From: DAHUXD01 sp963736455
Lineage (GTDB): Bacteria; Acidobacteriota; Thermoanaerobaculia; UBA5066; Gp7-AA6
Reading direction: 5' to 3'
Length of the DNA stretch: 64,000 nt
Assembly: GCA_963736455.1 (NCBI GenBank)
Contig: CAVTON010000001.1
Span: 1,116,001 to 1,180,000, forward strand
The translations under genes and the position numbers were made by a program. The first letter of the stretch is position 1, and each line of letters begins with the position of its first letter. This document shows positions 8,876 through 17,749 of the stretch, in pieces. The notes beneath the pieces are model-generated. The model saw only the letters and a list, made by a program, of their open reading frames with translations, was not told the origin of the DNA and ran no database searches.

Positions 8876-9280
8876 CTAGAGGCCGTGCCGGCACTTCCGG
8901 CACAGCCCGTGAAACTCCAGAGTCCGCCCCGCCACCGCGAAGCCGCGGGCCCGGAGCCGGCGCTCAGCCGGCAGGACCTCGGACGCGCGCGGAATGTCCA
9001 TCAGGACGCCGCAGCGGTCGCAGGAAAAATGATCATGCGGAGTCAGGGCCGCGTCGTAACGAATCCGCCCGCCCCGCACGAACGACCGCACACGACCCTC
9101 GTCCACGAGCCGCTGCAGGTTGCGATACACCGTGCCGAGCGACACCCTCGGCAGCGCGCGGCGCACGGTCTCGTAGACCCACTCGGCCGTGGGGTGAGAC
9201 GTCGTTGCCGACACGGCCTCCAGGACGAGGCGCCTCTGGCGCGTGGAACGGCGAGCGGGGACGGGCGACGGAGTGACCAT
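8876..9280 (-). CDS. Fur-family regulator, PerR-like
   Basis: 134 residues. An amino-terminal winged helix contains 'VSLGTVYRNLQRLVDEG', the Fur recognition-helix signature. The dimerisation part has 'HDHFSCDRCG' and ends with 'HGLCRKCRHGL', giving the two CxxC structural zinc pairs. As the first gene of an operon with rubrerythrin it is most likely a peroxide sensor, although Fur and PerR cannot be told apart by motif alone. An AT-rich candidate operator lies directly before the start. The giant flavoprotein is transcribed divergently from the same 60-bp gap. Confidence 0.9.
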   Translation of the reverse strand: MVTPSPVPARRSTRQRRLVLEAVSATTSHPTAEWVYETVRRALPRVSLGTVYRNLQRLVDEGRVRSFVRGGRIRYDAALTPHDHFSCDRCGVLMDIPRASEVLPAERRLRARGFAVAGRTLEFHGLCRKCRHGL

Positions 9281-9285
9281 ATCAG

Positions 9286-9300
9286 TAAGAATTCCTATTA
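9286..9300. promoter_or_regulatory. Candidate Fur/PerR operator in the divergent promoter region
   Basis: The 15-mer TAAGAATTCCTATTA is AT-rich in very GC-rich surroundings. Its left half (TAAGAAT) is one base from the TTAGAAT half-site common to Fur/PerR boxes. The right half is poor, with 9 of 14 defined positions matching overall. It lies 5 bp upstream of the regulator start. Confidence 0.4.
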
Positions 9301-9326
9301 TTGTTATTTGGACGGGCCTGTCAAGT

Positions 9327-9332
9327 TACAAT
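9327..9332 (+). promoter_or_regulatory. -10 box (TACAAT) of the giant oxidoreductase
   Basis: TACAAT ends 8 nt before an in-frame TTG at 9341 and no Shine-Dalgarno is seen. This is the main reason for choosing that start. Confidence 0.45.
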
Positions 9333-9340
9333 CCCTCCGC

Positions 9341-12300
9341 TTGGAGACGGACGCACCATCTTCGAATCCCGCCGGGAGGGATTTCCCTCTCGGCGAGCCC
9401 GGCTTCACTTACCAGGACCTCCACCGGGACGCCCGGCTGGCCGACCTCGACGCCGCCTTCCTCGCGGAACTTCAGCGCGAGAGCCCGTCCGTCGCCGGCC
9501 GGCTGCGCGCCTACCGGGCCGATCCGGCCTCCCTCGATCCCCTCTCGCGCTCCCGGCTGCTCGTCGAGGCCGCCCGGCCACTGTCCGCCTTCGTGGCGCG
9601 TCTCTTCGGGATCGAGCCCGAACGCGAGCGCCGGAAGGCTGCGGCCGCCCCCGAGGCCGTTCTCTTCCGGTTTCGCCGCGACTTTCTCCTGCGCCGCGCC
9701 GTCAAGACGAAGCTGCCGGAGGATTTCTCCGCGTTCGACGTCGCCGGCCCTCGCGCCGCGGCGCGGGCGCTCGAGCGAGACCTTCATCCGGATCTGCCGT
9801 GGGATGCCGATCCGGAGCTCTCGACCTCGCGGATGGTCGCGGGCCTGCTCGACCTGGAATCCGATTTCATCGCCGCGATCCGGCAGAAGAAGAAGCCCGA
9901 AGTCTCCCCCGAGGGCCGGGAGCGCGCGCGCGACCTCTCCCGCCGCGCCGCCGCCTCGGACGCGGGCCTTCCCGCCGCGGCGGAGGAGAGCGACGATGGC
10001 CTCCTCGCCTTCCTCGAGAAAGCGCTCGAGCAGTACGCCTTCTGGTGTCACCTGCGCCGCGAGCATCCGGCCCTGAAGGCCGGGGTCGCGCACTGGATTT
10101 CCTTCAAGCTGCCCGAGACGCTCGACTACCAGCACCTCGTCGAGACCGACCGGCCGAACCCGGACCTTCCGGAGGAGCGCGTCGGCCCGCTCGATCGACG
10201 CCGCCGCCGCGACGGCTTCGGCCTGACCGATCCGCGGATGACGGAGCGCGAGGTCCTCGGCGAGACCCACTACTGCCTGCTCTGCCACGAGCGGGAGAAG
10301 GACTCCTGCTCCAAGGGCTTCTACGACCTCAAGACCTCGTCCTGGCAAAAGAACCCGCTCGGCATTTCCCTCAAGGGCTGCCCGCTCGACGAAAAGATCT
10401 CGGAGATGCACGAGCTGCGGCGGGAGGGCGATCCGATCGGCGCGCTCGCCCTCGTGTGCATCGACAACCCCATGTGTCCGGGCACGGGCCATCGCATCTG
10501 CAACGACTGCATGAAGGGCTGCATCTTCCAGAAGCAGGATCCCGTCAACATCCCGCAGATCGAGACCGGTGTCCTGACCGACGTCCTGCACCTCCCGTGG
10601 GGCGTCGAGATCTACGGCCTGTTCACGCGCTGGAATCCGCTCAACGCGCTGCGCCCCTTCCCGCGCCCGTACGCGGGGAAGAAGGTCCTCGTCGTCGGCC
10701 TCGGGCCCGCCGGCTACACGCTGGCCCACTACCTCCTGAACGAGGGATGCGGGGTGGCGGGCGTGGACGGCCTGAAGATCGAGGAGCTGCCCGCCGATTG
10801 GACGGGCGCCGACGGCCGGGGGATCCGGCCGCTTCCCGACTACGCCGAGATCGCCCGGCCCCTCGACGAGCGGCCCCTGGCCGGTTTCGGGGGCGTGTCC
10901 GAATACGGGATCACCGTCCGCTGGGACAAGAATTTCCTGACGCTCATCCACCTGACGCTCGCGCGGCGGCGGCGCTTCGCGATCCTCGGCGGAGTGCGTT
11001 TCGGCGGCGCGCTGACGGCCGAGCAGGCCTTCGACGCCGGCTTCGATCATGTGGCGATCGCGGCGGGCGCCGGGCGTCCCACGATCATCCCGATGAAAAA
11101 CAACATCATCCGCGGCGTTCGCAAGGCCTCCGACTTCCTGATGGCCCTGCAGCTGACCGGCGCGTTCAAGGACGAAGCCCTCGCCAATCTCCAGGCCGAG
11201 CTCCCGGCGGTCGTGATCGGCGGAGGCCTCACCGCCATCGATACCGCGACGGAGCTGCTCGCCTACTACCCGCTCCAGGCCGAGAAGACCCTCTCGCGCT
11301 ACGAGGCGCTGACCGCCGAGAAGGGCGAGGCCCCCGTCCGCGCGACCTTCGACCCGGAGGAGCGGGACATCCTGGACCGGCTGCTCGCCCACGGCCTCGC
11401 CGTGCGCAAGGAGCGCGAGCGGGCGGCGGCCGCCGGTGAGAAGCCCGCCTTCGCGCGTCTCTGCAGCGACTGGGGCGGCGTGTCGATCGCCTACCGCCGC
11501 ACGCTCGAGGAGTCGCCGGCGTACCGGCTCAATCACGAGGAGGTCATCAAGGCGCTCGAGGAAGGGATCTCCTTCATCGAGTCGCTCGAGCCCGAGGAGG
11601 CCGTTCCCGACGAGAGCGGCAAGCTGAAGGCCGTCCGGTTTCTGCGCGGTGGATCGGGCGAAGCGGTCGAGCTGCCCGCCCGCACGCTGCTCGTCGCGGC
11701 CGGCACGACGCCGAACATCACGTACGCCAAGGAACGCCCCGAATCCCTGCCGCTCGACCAGAAGCGGCGCTTCTTCGCGCCGCATCGTGCCGTGCCCGAT
11801 GGGGTGGGAGGCTGGACGCTCGCCGCGGCCCCGCCCGAGGACGACGGGGCATTCTTCACCGGGTTTGCGCGCGGCGGGAAGTTCGTGACGTTCTTCGGCG
11901 ACAACCACCCCGTCTACAACGGGAACGTCGTCAAGGCGATGGCGTCGGCCCGCAACGGCTACCGGGCGATCACCGAGGTCGTGAACGGGCGCGACGACGC
12001 GGTGATCTCCGACGGCGATTGGGATGCCTTCCGCCGGCGCCTCGACGACGACCTGACCGCGCGCGTGGTCGCGGTGAACCGCCTCACGCCGACGATCGTC
12101 GAAGTGGTCGTGCGCGCGCCCGCGGCCGCCCGCAATTTCGAGCCGGGGCAGTTCTTCCGCCTGCAGAACCTGGAGGGCCGCGCTCCCCGCATCGGTTCGA
12201 CGCCGCTCCTGATCGAGCCCTGCGCCCTGACCGGGGCGTGGGTGGACCCGGAGAAGGGCCTGCTGTCGATGATCGCCCTCGAGATCGGAGGCTCCTCGCG

Positions 12301-13027
12301 CCTCTGCGCCGCGCTGAAGCCCGGAGAGCCCGTGGTGGCCATGGGACCGACCGGAACCGCGACGGAGCTGCCCGAACGCTCGACCGTCATGCTGTGCGGC
12401 GGGGGGCTCGGCAATGCCGTGCTCTTCTCGATCGGAAAGAAGGCCCGGGGGCTCGGAAACCGGGTCATCTACTTCGCCGGCTACAAGAAGGCCGAGGACT
12501 TCTACAAGCGCGAGGAGCTCGAAGCCGCCGCCGACGCGCTCATCCTGTCGGTGGATCGCGGCGAGGCGATCCCCGCTCGCCGGCCGTCGGATCGCAGCTT
12601 CGTCGGCAACATCGTCGAAGCGATGCTTGCCTACGCGACGGGCAAGCTCGGCGAGGTCGTGATCCCGCTCTCGGACGTGGAACGCATGATCGTGATCGGC
12701 TCGGACCGCATGATGGCCGCCGTCGCGCGGTCGCGAAAGACGGTCCTCGCGCCGCACCTGCGCCCCGACCACGTCGGAATCGCGTCGATCAACTCGCCCA
12801 TGCAGTGCATGATGAAGGAAGTCTGCGCCCAGTGTCTCCAGAAGCACGTGGACCCCGAGACCGGCCGCGAGGAGATCGTCTTCTCGTGTTTCAACCAGGA
12901 CCAGAAGATGGACGTCATGGACTGGGGAAACCTCGCCGCCCGCCTGCGCCAGAACACCGTGTCGGAAAAGCTGACCAACCTCTGGCTCGACCGGCTGTTC
13001 GCGATCGAAGACCCGCGAACGGTCTAA
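9341..13027 (+). CDS. Giant FAD/NAD(P) iron-sulfur oxidoreductase (GltD-like core plus FNR-like C-terminal domain)
   Basis: About 1228 residues. No ATG is near the beginning. The TTG at 9341 is chosen because a TACAAT box lies 8 nt before it, and another in-frame TTG is at 9308. Residues 1-300 are alpha-helical and unassigned. Residues about 312-400 are Cys-rich ('CLLCHEREKDSC', 'CPGTGHRICNDCMKGC'), resembling the Fe-S region of GltD-type subunits. Near residue 447 a Rossmann motif 'VVGLGPAGYTLAHYL' begins the FAD/NAD(P) core, and 'VIGGGLTAIDTATELL' marks the second nucleotide site. From about residue 900 a ferredoxin-reductase-like domain ('FEPGQFFRLQN') leads to a final Cys cluster ('CMMKEVCAQCLQKH'). 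Its substrate is unknown. The divergent PerR operon suggests redox stress. Confidence 0.8.
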   Translation: METDAPSSNPAGRDFPLGEPGFTYQDLHRDARLADLDAAFLAELQRESPSVAGRLRAYRADPASLDPLSRSRLLVEAARPLSAFVARLFGIEPERERRKAAAAPEAVLFRFRRDFLLRRAVKTKLPEDFSAFDVAGPRAAARALERDLHPDLPWDADPELSTSRMVAGLLDLESDFIAAIRQKKKPEVSPEGRERARDLSRRAAASDAGLPAAAEESDDGLLAFLEKALEQYAFWCHLRREHPALKAGVAHWISFKLPETLDYQHLVETDRPNPDLPEERVGPLDRRRRRDGFGLTDPRMTEREVLGETHYCLLCHEREKDSCSKGFYDLKTSSWQKNPLGISLKGCPLDEKISEMHELRREGDPIGALALVCIDNPMCPGTGHRICNDCMKGCIFQKQDPVNIPQIETGVLTDVLHLPWGVEIYGLFTRWNPLNALRPFPRPYAGKKVLVVGLGPAGYTLAHYLLNEGCGVAGVDGLKIEELPADWTGADGRGIRPLPDYAEIARPLDERPLAGFGGVSEYGITVRWDKNFLTLIHLTLARRRRFAILGGVRFGGALTAEQAFDAGFDHVAIAAGAGRPTIIPMKNNIIRGVRKASDFLMALQLTGAFKDEALANLQAELPAVVIGGGLTAIDTATELLAYYPLQAEKTLSRYEALTAEKGEAPVRATFDPEERDILDRLLAHGLAVRKERERAAAAGEKPAFARLCSDWGGVSIAYRRTLEESPAYRLNHEEVIKALEEGISFIESLEPEEAVPDESGKLKAVRFLRGGSGEAVELPARTLLVAAGTTPNITYAKERPESLPLDQKRRFFAPHRAVPDGVGGWTLAAAPPEDDGAFFTGFARGGKFVTFFGDNHPVYNGNVVKAMASARNGYRAITEVVNGRDDAVISDGDWDAFRRRLDDDLTARVVAVNRLTPTIVEVVVRAPAAARNFEPGQFFRLQNLEGRAPRIGSTPLLIEPCALTGAWVDPEKGLLSMIALEIGGSSRLCAALKPGEPVVAMGPTGTATELPERSTVMLCGGGLGNAVLFSIGKKARGLGNRVIYFAGYKKAEDFYKREELEAAADALILSVDRGEAIPARRPSDRSFVGNIVEAMLAYATGKLGEVVIPLSDVERMIVIGSDRMMAAVARSRKTVLAPHLRPDHVGIASINSPMQCMMKEVCAQCLQKHVDPETGREEIVFSCFNQDQKMDVMDWGNLAARLRQNTVSEKLTNLWLDRLFAIEDPRTV

Positions 13028-13048
13028 CCCATCGAGCTGGTGTCTCCA

Positions 13049-13140
13049 TTTGTCATCCCGAGCGGAGCGAGGGATCCCTTTCGAATCGAGCGGTGGCAAA
13101 GAAAGGGATCCCTCGGGCCTGCGGCCCTCGGGATGACAAA
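13049..13140. repeat. REP-like imperfect palindrome between convergent genes
   Basis: The arms TTTGTCATCCCGAG (13049-13062) and CTCGGGATGACAAA (13127-13140) are perfect complements. So are AGGGATCCCTTTC (13070-13082) and GAAAGGGATCCCT (13101-13113). The whole can fold into one long hairpin. It could act as a bidirectional terminator for the oxidoreductase and the M23 gene. Confidence 0.75.
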
Positions 13141-13157
13141 GGGAAGAGCGCGGCGAA

Positions 13158-14117
13158 CTAGGGGACCGACGCCAGGAACAGCAGGTACGGATTGATCGCG
13201 ACGCCGGCCTTGAAGTTGTCGTCGTCGTCCGGCAGGCGGGTGATCGAGAAGTGCAGGTGCGGGCCGCCGATGACGTGGCCGGTGCGGCCGACGTAGGCAA
13301 TCACGTCGCCCTTGCTCACCCGTCGCCCGGGGCGCAGTCCCTGGGCATACTTCGTCAGGTGGCAGTAGAAGAGGAGGTACTTTCCCGTGGCGTCCTTCTG
13401 GTAGAGCGTGATCCCGCCGCGCTTCTCGCGGCGCATCTGCATGATCTCGCCGTCGGCGGCCGCGAGGACCGGAGTGCCCTTCGGAGCCCCGATGTCGATG
13501 GCCAGGTGCTGACGATGGCGCCCCCGCGAGTTGAGGAACGAATCCCTCAGGCGGGTGACGTCCACGCCTTCGACCGGAATCTGGACCCCGCTGGCGATCA
13601 GTTCGGACAGGTCGACGTCTTCCGGGCGGACCGTGGATTCGGAGGACTTCGGGCGCAGCCAGGATCCGAGCGTCCGAGCCGCGCGCTTCAGGGGATTCCC
13701 GGCCCGCGGATCGGGAAGCGTCTCCGCCTCCGGGCTGTCCTCGTCGGATTCGTGCTCGTAGGCCTCGTTGACGACGTCGATCTCCGCGCAGGGAGGCCGG
13801 GGATAGTCGTACGCCACGGGCGGCTGGAACGGGCCATAGACCTCGGGGGCTCGGACGGCCGCGGTCTCGATCACGGCTTTGGGACCCGCCGAGTGCCGCC
13901 TCCCGGCCTTCGACTTGCCCGATTTCCGGGCGGCCGTCTTCTTCGACGAGTGGGCGGCCGGCTTCGCCGTGCCGGAAACGTGGCGGGAGGCCGCCGGGCT
14001 CCCGGCGTCCGGTACCGCCGCCTTCTTGTGGCTCGTCCGGGCTTCGGCCGACTGGACCAGGCCGAAAATGAAACCGGCGGCCAGAACAGCCGCCGGAATG
14101 ACCGACGTCTTGCGCAC
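13158..14117 (-). CDS. Exported M23-family metallopeptidase
   Basis: 319 residues with a GTG start at 14117. A signal peptide ('VLAAGFIFGLVQSAEA') is followed by a Lys/Ala-rich, probably disordered stretch to about residue 80. The M23 beta-lytic domain occupies the last ~130 residues. Its zinc ligands are recognisable in 'HLAIDIGAPKGT' (HxxxD) and 'GPHLHFSI' (HxH). Such enzymes cut peptidoglycan cross-bridges or act as envelope scaffolds. With both ligand motifs intact it should be active. A TAATCC -10-like box lies 6 nt before the GTG. Confidence 0.88.
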   Translation of the reverse strand: MRKTSVIPAAVLAAGFIFGLVQSAEARTSHKKAAVPDAGSPAASRHVSGTAKPAAHSSKKTAARKSGKSKAGRRHSAGPKAVIETAAVRAPEVYGPFQPPVAYDYPRPPCAEIDVVNEAYEHESDEDSPEAETLPDPRAGNPLKRAARTLGSWLRPKSSESTVRPEDVDLSELIASGVQIPVEGVDVTRLRDSFLNSRGRHRQHLAIDIGAPKGTPVLAAADGEIMQMRREKRGGITLYQKDATGKYLLFYCHLTKYAQGLRPGRRVSKGDVIAYVGRTGHVIGGPHLHFSITRLPDDDDNFKAGVAINPYLLFLASVP

Positions 14118-14123
14118 GAAGAG

Positions 14124-14129
14124 GGATTA
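14124..14129 (-). promoter_or_regulatory. -10 box (TAATCC) of the M23 gene
   Basis: Read on the minus strand, TAATCC is followed by 6 nt and GTG, with no Shine-Dalgarno. Confidence 0.35.
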
Positions 14130-14243
14130 TCCGGAGCGCCCCGGGGGCCGTCAAGCCCAAAAGGCCAATCGGCTCAATGAATTATGCTATGGCAGCATGA
14201 CCTCGAGTCATGCCGAAAGCCGTCGCTTCGCCTCGCGGAATCG

Positions 14244-14804
14244 CTAGGCGCGTTCGAGGTAGCTGTTGTCGCGGGTGTCGACTTTGATGCGCGCGCCGGC
14301 CTCGACGAACTGCGGCACCATCACCTGGAGGCCCGTCTCGAGCGTCGCCGGCTTGTACGAGGCCGAAGCCGTCGCGCCCTTCATCCCGGGCTGAGTCTCG
14401 GTGACCTTCAGCGTGACCGTATTCGGCAGCTCGATGCCGACGGGATTGCTGTCGTAGAAGTCCACGTGGATCGCGGTGTTGGGCAGCAGGTACTTCATCT
14501 GCTCGCCGATGACCTCGTCGGAAAGCGTGATCTGGTCGTAGCTCGTCTGGTCCATGAAGTGATGACCCGCGGCGTCGGAATAGAGGTATTCCATCTCGCG
14601 CTCGTCGAGGGAGGCCTTCTCGACCCGATCGGTCGAACCGAACCGGTGCTCGTTCATCGAGCCCGACCGGACGTTGCGCATCTTGGCCTGCACGAAGCCC
14701 CGGAGGTTTCCGGGCGTCTTGTGGACCATGTCGTGCACGCGGTGCAGCTCGCCGTTGTGGATGATGAGCATCCCGCTCCGCAGTTGAGTCGCCGGAATCA
14801 TCAT
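14244..14804 (-). CDS. efp: Translation elongation factor P
   Basis: 186 residues, the usual EF-P length, with all three domains. The family pattern is clear from 'NTVTLKVTETQPGMKGATAS' (the domain III signature) and from the KOW-like amino end. The tip of the loop that reaches the peptidyl-transferase centre reads 'HKTPGNLRGFVQ'. Ungapped alignment with E. coli EF-P puts Asn33 at the position of the modified Lys34. EF-P relieves ribosomes stalled at polyproline. The start is ambiguous between two adjacent ATG codons. The gene follows the SGNH/FadL operon and its terminator, so it probably has its own promoter. Confidence 0.95.
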   Translation of the reverse strand: MMIPATQLRSGMLIIHNGELHRVHDMVHKTPGNLRGFVQAKMRNVRSGSMNEHRFGSTDRVEKASLDEREMEYLYSDAAGHHFMDQTSYDQITLSDEVIGEQMKYLLPNTAIHVDFYDSNPVGIELPNTVTLKVTETQPGMKGATASASYKPATLETGLQVMVPQFVEAGARIKVDTRDNSYLERA

Positions 14805-14856
14805 GAGCCCTGTCCCCCGAAAAGACGGCGAAATCTAGCAGAACCGGTCCGAAAGG

Positions 14857-14880
14857 AAAAGGCCCCGGTTTCCCGGGGCC
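14857..14880 (-). terminator. Rho-independent terminator of the FadL-SGNH operon
   Basis: An 8-bp stem GGCCCCGG/CCGGGGCC with a 4-nt loop (14861-14880) is followed on the minus strand by TTTTCC. It lies 22 bp beyond the stop of the SGNH hydrolase gene. Confidence 0.75.
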
Positions 14881-14901
14881 GGTTCCTTCGAGGCTCCGAG
14901 G

Positions 14902-16428
14902 TCAGTCCCGATTCGGATCGCGATCGTGGCGCGCGACCGACCGGGTCGTCCGCGGCGCGGCGGGATGAGGCACGGCCCGGGGCGCCCGCACGGTCGGCAG
15001 CTCGAGGGCGCCCGTTCGTTCCGGGCGGACCGACGCGAGGACGTCTCTCCACATGTCGTAGGTATAGCCCCACGCTCCTGCGCCCACGATGTCCGCGCCG
15101 GTTCCGGGGTTCGGCGGATTGGGCGTGAAGAGATTCTCGGAGAAGTCGACCTGCGGGAAGGCCCTGCCGGCCTGATCGTTGATCGCCTTGATGAACTCGC
15201 TGGCCACGATCGTGTAGCCGATCGTCGACGGATGGACTCCATCGAACGAGAAGATGCCGCCCGTCAGGAACGAGGTCGTCAGGTGAATCCCGCCGACGTC
15301 GTAGCCGGCGGCCGCGATCTCGTTGAAGCGCGCGAAGGTGTCGACGACGACCGCCGCGCCGGATCCCGAGATGATCGAGTTGTACTGGCCCGTGCGCTGC
15401 TGGAGCAGGGCCACCTCGTCCGGGTAGAGAACCACGCCGGCGTGCGCGCCGGCCGCGTCGATGAAGCCGTGCGGCAGGGGCAGGCCCGTGCCTCCGTCCG
15501 CGACGGGAATGCCCACGCCCTGCGCCAGCAGCGAGGACGCGGGCAGATTCACGAGCGTGCCCGGGGGCAGCGGGCAGCCCTGGTCGGGGGCCACCGGCGT
15601 GCACGGAAAGGCCGAGTCCCCCGGGCCGAGCAGCACGATCGGCTGTCCGTCGACGAGGACCGGCTCCTGCGTCGTCGGATCGACCAGGATCGGCGGAATC
15701 GTGGACGAGAACGGAATCGCCGTGACGTCCGGAATCGTGGCGACGACCAGCGTCGTGCCCGGCGGGACGCCCGCGAGGATCGCGTCGAACTGCTGCTGGA
15801 AGTCCGCCTCCGAGATGAGGGTGACGCCGTCCACGACGATGCCCGAGGTGGACGCGCCGAGGACGTTGTTGTTGCCGATCCAGAGCGTCTCGATCGCATT
15901 GCTCGCCGCCGGCGCGAGCAGGCTCGCCGCCTGCTCGACCGCGTTCGTGTCGTTGAAGGGCGAGCCCGGGAAGTTGCGGAGGACCAGGGCGGAGATCTGT
16001 TCCAGGCTCGATCCGAACGGATTGACGCTGGTCAGCTGCGTCAGGTCGCCGACCTCGGCGCCCGGCATCCCGAGGTTGTTGTAGGGCCGCGGGAGCAGGG
16101 CGTTGAGGGGATCGCCCATCTGGGACAGCGGCTCGATCGAGATCGTCGCCGGAGGAACGAACACGGCGCCGAGGCACTTGGGGATCCCGGGATCGGAGGT
16201 CACCGGCACCTCCGACACGAGGGGCTGCTCGAAGTCCCCGCCGTAGAGGATGGGCGCGAGCTGGGCCGGGTAGGAGTTGACCTGGTTGCGCTGGACGAGA
16301 CAGCCGCTCTGCCAGCCCGCCGTCAGGCTGTCGCCGAGGGCGACGTACTGATCGAACCGCTGAGCGGAGGCCGGGGCCGCGGCGAGGGCCGCGACCACAG
16401 AGAGAGAAGCGAGCGTGCTCTTGTTCAT
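14902..16428 (-). CDS. Exported SGNH/GDSL-family lipase or esterase
   Basis: 508 residues. The signal peptide ends near 'APASAQ' (residue 23). The GDSL block 'VALGDSLTAGW' puts the nucleophile at Ser34. 'LWIGNNNVLG' supplies the block III Asn and 'SFDGVHPSTIGY' the catalytic Asp/His pair, so the catalytic set is complete. About 100 residues between blocks hold a Pro/Gly-rich insertion, making the protein longer than simple GDSL esterases. It is only 10 bp downstream of a FadL porin gene and has a GGGGAG ribosome site. The pair suggests release of acyl chains outside the cell followed by uptake. Confidence 0.88.
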   Translation of the reverse strand: MNKSTLASLSVVAALAAAPASAQRFDQYVALGDSLTAGWQSGCLVQRNQVNSYPAQLAPILYGGDFEQPLVSEVPVTSDPGIPKCLGAVFVPPATISIEPLSQMGDPLNALLPRPYNNLGMPGAEVGDLTQLTSVNPFGSSLEQISALVLRNFPGSPFNDTNAVEQAASLLAPAASNAIETLWIGNNNVLGASTSGIVVDGVTLISEADFQQQFDAILAGVPPGTTLVVATIPDVTAIPFSSTIPPILVDPTTQEPVLVDGQPIVLLGPGDSAFPCTPVAPDQGCPLPPGTLVNLPASSLLAQGVGIPVADGGTGLPLPHGFIDAAGAHAGVVLYPDEVALLQQRTGQYNSIISGSGAAVVVDTFARFNEIAAAGYDVGGIHLTTSFLTGGIFSFDGVHPSTIGYTIVASEFIKAINDQAGRAFPQVDFSENLFTPNPPNPGTGADIVGAGAWGYTYDMWRDVLASVRPERTGALELPTVRAPRAVPHPAAPRTTRSVARHDRDPNRD

Positions 16429-16438
16429 GGCTCTCCCC

Positions 16439-17749
16439 TCAGAAGGAGATGCGCAGGTCCGCGACCGCGGCCCACGCTGTCTCTTTGTAGATCCCGAAGA
16501 AGTTGTCCGAGGAATCCGTCAGGACGTCGCGCTGCTTGAGCTTGATGTACGCGCCGCCGACGTCCAGGCCCCACTGCGGGGTGTTGTAGCCGAACCCGGC
16601 CGTGTAGACGTTGCGATCGTTGTCGGCGAGCAGCGGCCCGACGTCGCGGGTCGGCTGGGGCGTGTTGTCGAAGTAATAGCCGACGCGGATCGCGAAGGCT
16701 CCGAACGTCTTCTCGAGCCCGCCGCGATACGCCCACGAGTCGCCCCAGTTGGTCTGACGGTCGATCGGAGGGAGCGTGCCGTCGGGGAAGCTGATGTTCA
16801 GGGCCTTGAAGTCGGACCACTCCGTCCAGTCGGCTTCGGCCGACAGAGTGAACCCGCCGCCCAGGTCGACGCCGATGCCCGTGTTGATGGAGGCCGGAAA
16901 GACGATCTGCGTCGCGACGGGATGCGTCCCGAAGGGCACGGACGCCGCGACGAGCTGGTCGAAGACGGGGTCGCCGGTCGGGCGCGGCGTGATCGTCGCC
17001 GTGCCGTCGTAGTTGACGGTGATCTTGCTCCGGTAGGCCGCGCCGACGCCGATCGTCGGAACCGGCTTCCACATGATTCCCGCGTTGTAGCCCCAGCCGC
17101 CGTTGGACGTCAGGTTGCTGTAGAGCTTGGTGTGGGCGACGTCGACCTCCGCCTGGGTGAAGGGATCCACGGCGGCCGTATTTCGCTCGAGCTGGACTCC
17201 CGAAAACCGATAGTCGGCCCCCGCGGCGATCGAGAGCTCGGGGAGGAGCTTGTAGGAAAACACCGGATTGATGTCGGTCGTCTTGATGACCACGTTCTGG
17301 GAGATGAACCGCCCGCTGAAGGTCTCCGGGGTGTCCCAGCGCAGGCCGAGGCCGTAGGGGGCGTCGATGCCCAGGCCGAACTTCAGGTCCGCGGTCAGCG
17401 GCACGACCACGTACAGGTTCGGAAGCGCGAAGACCTGGTCCTGCACCTTGCCCACGGCGCCGACTCCGGGATACGGGTTCGCGCCGACGAACGTCGCGCT
17501 GTCGCGCCCGAGCACCGCGGCGCCGCCCATGACCGAGAAGTGGTCCTGGAAGCCGATGCCCGCGGGGTTGTAGAAGATCGCCGACGGGTCGTCGGCGACG
17601 CCCGCGAACGCAAGGCCCATGCCGGTCGCCTTGGCGCCCTGCGTCATGACCTGGAAACCGGAGGCAAAGGCGGGGCTCGAGATCAGAAACCCGGCGGCCA
17701 CCACAGCGACGAAGACGCGTGGCCACGAAACCCGATGGCGGTGTCTCAC
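16439..17749 (-). CDS. FadL/TodX-family outer-membrane transporter
   Basis: 436 residues with a GTG start preceded by GGAGG. The signal peptide ends at 'SSPAFASG'. The mature start 'GFQVMTQGAKATGMGLAFAG' and 'DPSAIFYNPAGI' are the FadL N-terminal hatch signature, with the NPA loop intact. The rest is beta-strand rich and the protein ends in Phe ('ADLRISF'), as expected for a BAM substrate. The family imports long-chain fatty acids or other hydrophobic compounds. It is the first gene of a two-gene operon with the SGNH hydrolase and is divergent from a Ser/Thr kinase. Confidence 0.93.
   Translation of the reverse strand: MRHRHRVSWPRVFVAVVAAGFLISSPAFASGFQVMTQGAKATGMGLAFAGVADDPSAIFYNPAGIGFQDHFSVMGGAAVLGRDSATFVGANPYPGVGAVGKVQDQVFALPNLYVVVPLTADLKFGLGIDAPYGLGLRWDTPETFSGRFISQNVVIKTTDINPVFSYKLLPELSIAAGADYRFSGVQLERNTAAVDPFTQAEVDVAHTKLYSNLTSNGGWGYNAGIMWKPVPTIGVGAAYRSKITVNYDGTATITPRPTGDPVFDQLVAASVPFGTHPVATQIVFPASINTGIGVDLGGGFTLSAEADWTEWSDFKALNISFPDGTLPPIDRQTNWGDSWAYRGGLEKTFGAFAIRVGYYFDNTPQPTRDVGPLLADNDRNVYTAGFGYNTPQWGLDVGGAYIKLKQRDVLTDSSDNFFGIYKETAWAAVADLRISF

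Noticed and set aside
13028..13157. Insertion-sequence remnant
   Set aside because: Only a self-complementary ~92-bp unit without transposase sequence or target duplication is seen, so it is treated as a REP-like hairpin.
9326..13300. Long minus-strand frame opposite the giant oxidoreductase
   Set aside because: Shadow of a high-GC gene; no recognisable protein and it crosses the REP-like hairpin.
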